A stretch of DNA of 64,000 bases, taken from AP-15 sp963777435 (GTDB lineage: Bacteria > Pseudomonadota > Alphaproteobacteria > ATCC43930 > CGMCC-115725). The DNA lies in contig CAVZQT010000002.1 of assembly GCA_963777435.1 (NCBI GenBank), forward strand, positions 310,001 to 374,000, read 5' to 3'. The position numbers and the translations under genes are program-made. Position 1 is the stretch's first letter; every line of letters begins with the position of its first letter. Of the stretch, positions 63,148 to 64,000 are shown in pieces. Under the pieces are notes generated by a model that made no database searches, was not told where the DNA came from, and saw only the letters and a program-made list of their open reading frames with translations.

Positions 63148-64000
63148 GCAGCACCGACCACGGTCCGGCGCCGCCAAAAATTCATCCAGAAAAATCGTCC
63201 AGCGATAACCCTTCGACGGATTGGTCGAAGCTTGCGCTGCCGGCGGATAAGCCGCGACCGGTAGATCGGCTTCAAGCTGGCGAGCTGGTGATCCGCCTCT
63301 GCGAGATTGCTGCCGGCTACGGCGGGAAATTCGTAGTCTGCGACGCTGGCAGCGATGAGCCGGTGGCACCCCACAAAGAGCCGAACCCGAAAAACGGCGG
63401 CATCAAATGGGTGCGCCCGGGGAAGTCCTCGGATGTGCGCCACGTCGCAAACGATGAGAATGCAGGCAACGGTCTGATGGCGGCAATCGAGGCAGTCAAT
63501 GCTTACCGCGGCGCCAATACCTACCTTTCCATCGCGCTGATGAAGCCAGAGCTCGCCGCCGGCTCAAAGGGCAAAAAGGCGGACGTGCTTGGTGTCCTTG
63601 CCGCCGTCACCGACTGGGACACGAAGAATGATCCCGAGACCCGCACCGATCGGCTGCCGCTGCCCGTTCATATCGAAGTCGAGACCAGCCCCGGCAATTT
63701 CCAATGCTGGTATCTCTTTGATCGGCCGTACCCGGCAGACGAAGCAGAGCCGGTGCTGACAGCGTTGGCGAGATGCACCGGCAGCGACAGCACGCACAAC
63801 ACGGATCGGGTAATGCGCGTGCCAGGGTCGTGGAACTGGCCGAACATGAAGAAGATCGTGGATTATGGCCGCGACCCCGAGCCGGTTCAGGCGCTGGTGA
63901 CGTTCAGCGCCGGTGATATATGGCTTGAACACACCCGCATCTCACTCGGCGAATTGCGCGCGGAAATCCTGGCAAAACATCCGAACGCTTTCGACAGGCC
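63144..64000 (+). CDS. RepB-type DNA primase domain protein (3' end outside window)
   Basis: The ATG at 63144 overlaps the AlpA-like stop and the frame stays open for 285 codons to the window edge. The region from about residue 150 is the archaeo-eukaryotic-like primase fold of the RepB/DUF-primase group: 'AAVTDWDTKNDPETRTDRLPLPVHIEVETSPGNFQCWYLFDRPY', with acidic metal ligands in DWDTKND, and 'CTGSDSTHNTDRVMRVPGSWNWPN'. It would start element replication, typically with a helicase domain further on. The residual C-terminal half lies outside. Confidence 0.75.
   Translation, partial: MSSTDHGPAPPKIHPEKSSSDNPSTDWSKLALPADKPRPVDRLQAGELVIRLCEIAAGYGGKFVVCDAGSDEPVAPHKEPNPKNGGIKWVRPGKSSDVRHVANDENAGNGLMAAIEAVNAYRGANTYLSIALMKPELAAGSKGKKADVLGVLAAVTDWDTKNDPETRTDRLPLPVHIEVETSPGNFQCWYLFDRPYPADEAEPVLTALARCTGSDSTHNTDRVMRVPGSWNWPNMKKIVDYGRDPEPVQALVTFSAGDIWLEHTRISLGELRAEILAKHPNAFDR

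Larger units (their letters stand above)
61323..64000. mobile_element. Second integrative element, right part outside window
   Basis: To the right of the tRNA lie a damaged tyrosine integrase, a ribbon-helix-helix protein, an AlpA-like protein and a RepB-type primase, a standard integrative or satellite module. It begins with the GGGTCCA repeats, and the far end is not in the window. Integration probably used the anticodon loop of the same tRNA-Ser, making the locus a shared target of two elements. Confidence 0.6.

Overview
The window looks like a GC-rich alphaproteobacterial chromosome, most likely from the Hyphomicrobiales (rhizobia and relatives). The reasons are the lysyl-phosphatidylglycerol synthase next to an AcvB/VirJ lipid hydrolase, the radical SAM/glycosyltransferase cassette of a type I associate with rhizobia, and several small conserved hypothetical genes familiar from rhizobial islands. 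No species can be named from this.

Layout. 1-3.9 kb: a truncated CHASE3-PAS histidine kinase, an ABC-exporter membrane half without an ATPase, and a frameshifted family-2 glycosyltransferase. 4.2-6.8 kb: an operon of two luciferase-like F420/flavin oxidoreductases and a 2OG-Fe(II) dioxygenase. 6.9-9.3 kb: a small secreted protein and two short-chain dehydrogenases. 9.5-13.6 kb: a seven-gene, tightly overlapping Mrp-type Na+/H+ antiporter operon in archaeal Mbh order, with no large MrpA. 13.8-16.3 kb: DNA topoisomerase IB, a GT9-like protein and a small conserved protein. 16.4-30.8 kb: a saccharide-assembly operon with sugar epimerase, B12/radical SAM enzyme, six glycosyltransferases, nucleotidyltransferase, two methyltransferases, a GH-A-like glycosidase, a PIG-L deacetylase and a broken acyltransferase. 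It converges on an inositol-phosphate synthase (30.8-31.8 kb). 31.9-36.5 kb: CoA-transferase, Tat-exported acetamidase, enoyl-CoA hydratase and an esterase. 36.6-42.0 kb: an MprF-type lipid aminoacylase/flippase fused in frame to AcvB, and a second flippase-only copy. 42.3-45.5 kb: an amidase, a solute-binding protein and an unknown gene.

From 45.5 kb to the right edge the window is mobile DNA centred on a tRNA-Ser(CGA) gene (61,166-61,257). A 15.7-kb element lies between a 14-base copy of the tRNA 3' end (45,501) and the tRNA itself. It has a P4-type integrase beside the tRNA, matching short arm-like repeats at both ends, phage-like helix-turn-helix and coiled-coil genes, a serine recombinase, a decayed DUF3987 gene, and candidate defence cargo (an AT-rich multi-spanning membrane protein, an Abi-alpha/DUF4393 protein and a DUF3800 protein). 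A second element starts on the other side of the tRNA (damaged integrase, ribbon-helix-helix protein, AlpA-like protein, RepB-type primase) and runs off the window.

About ten genes are interrupted by single-base indels and two by in-frame stops. Several lesions sit in short homopolymers (one is C7), so sequencing or assembly error must be excluded before calling these genes dead. Where two reading frames clearly make one protein, they are annotated as a single disrupted gene.
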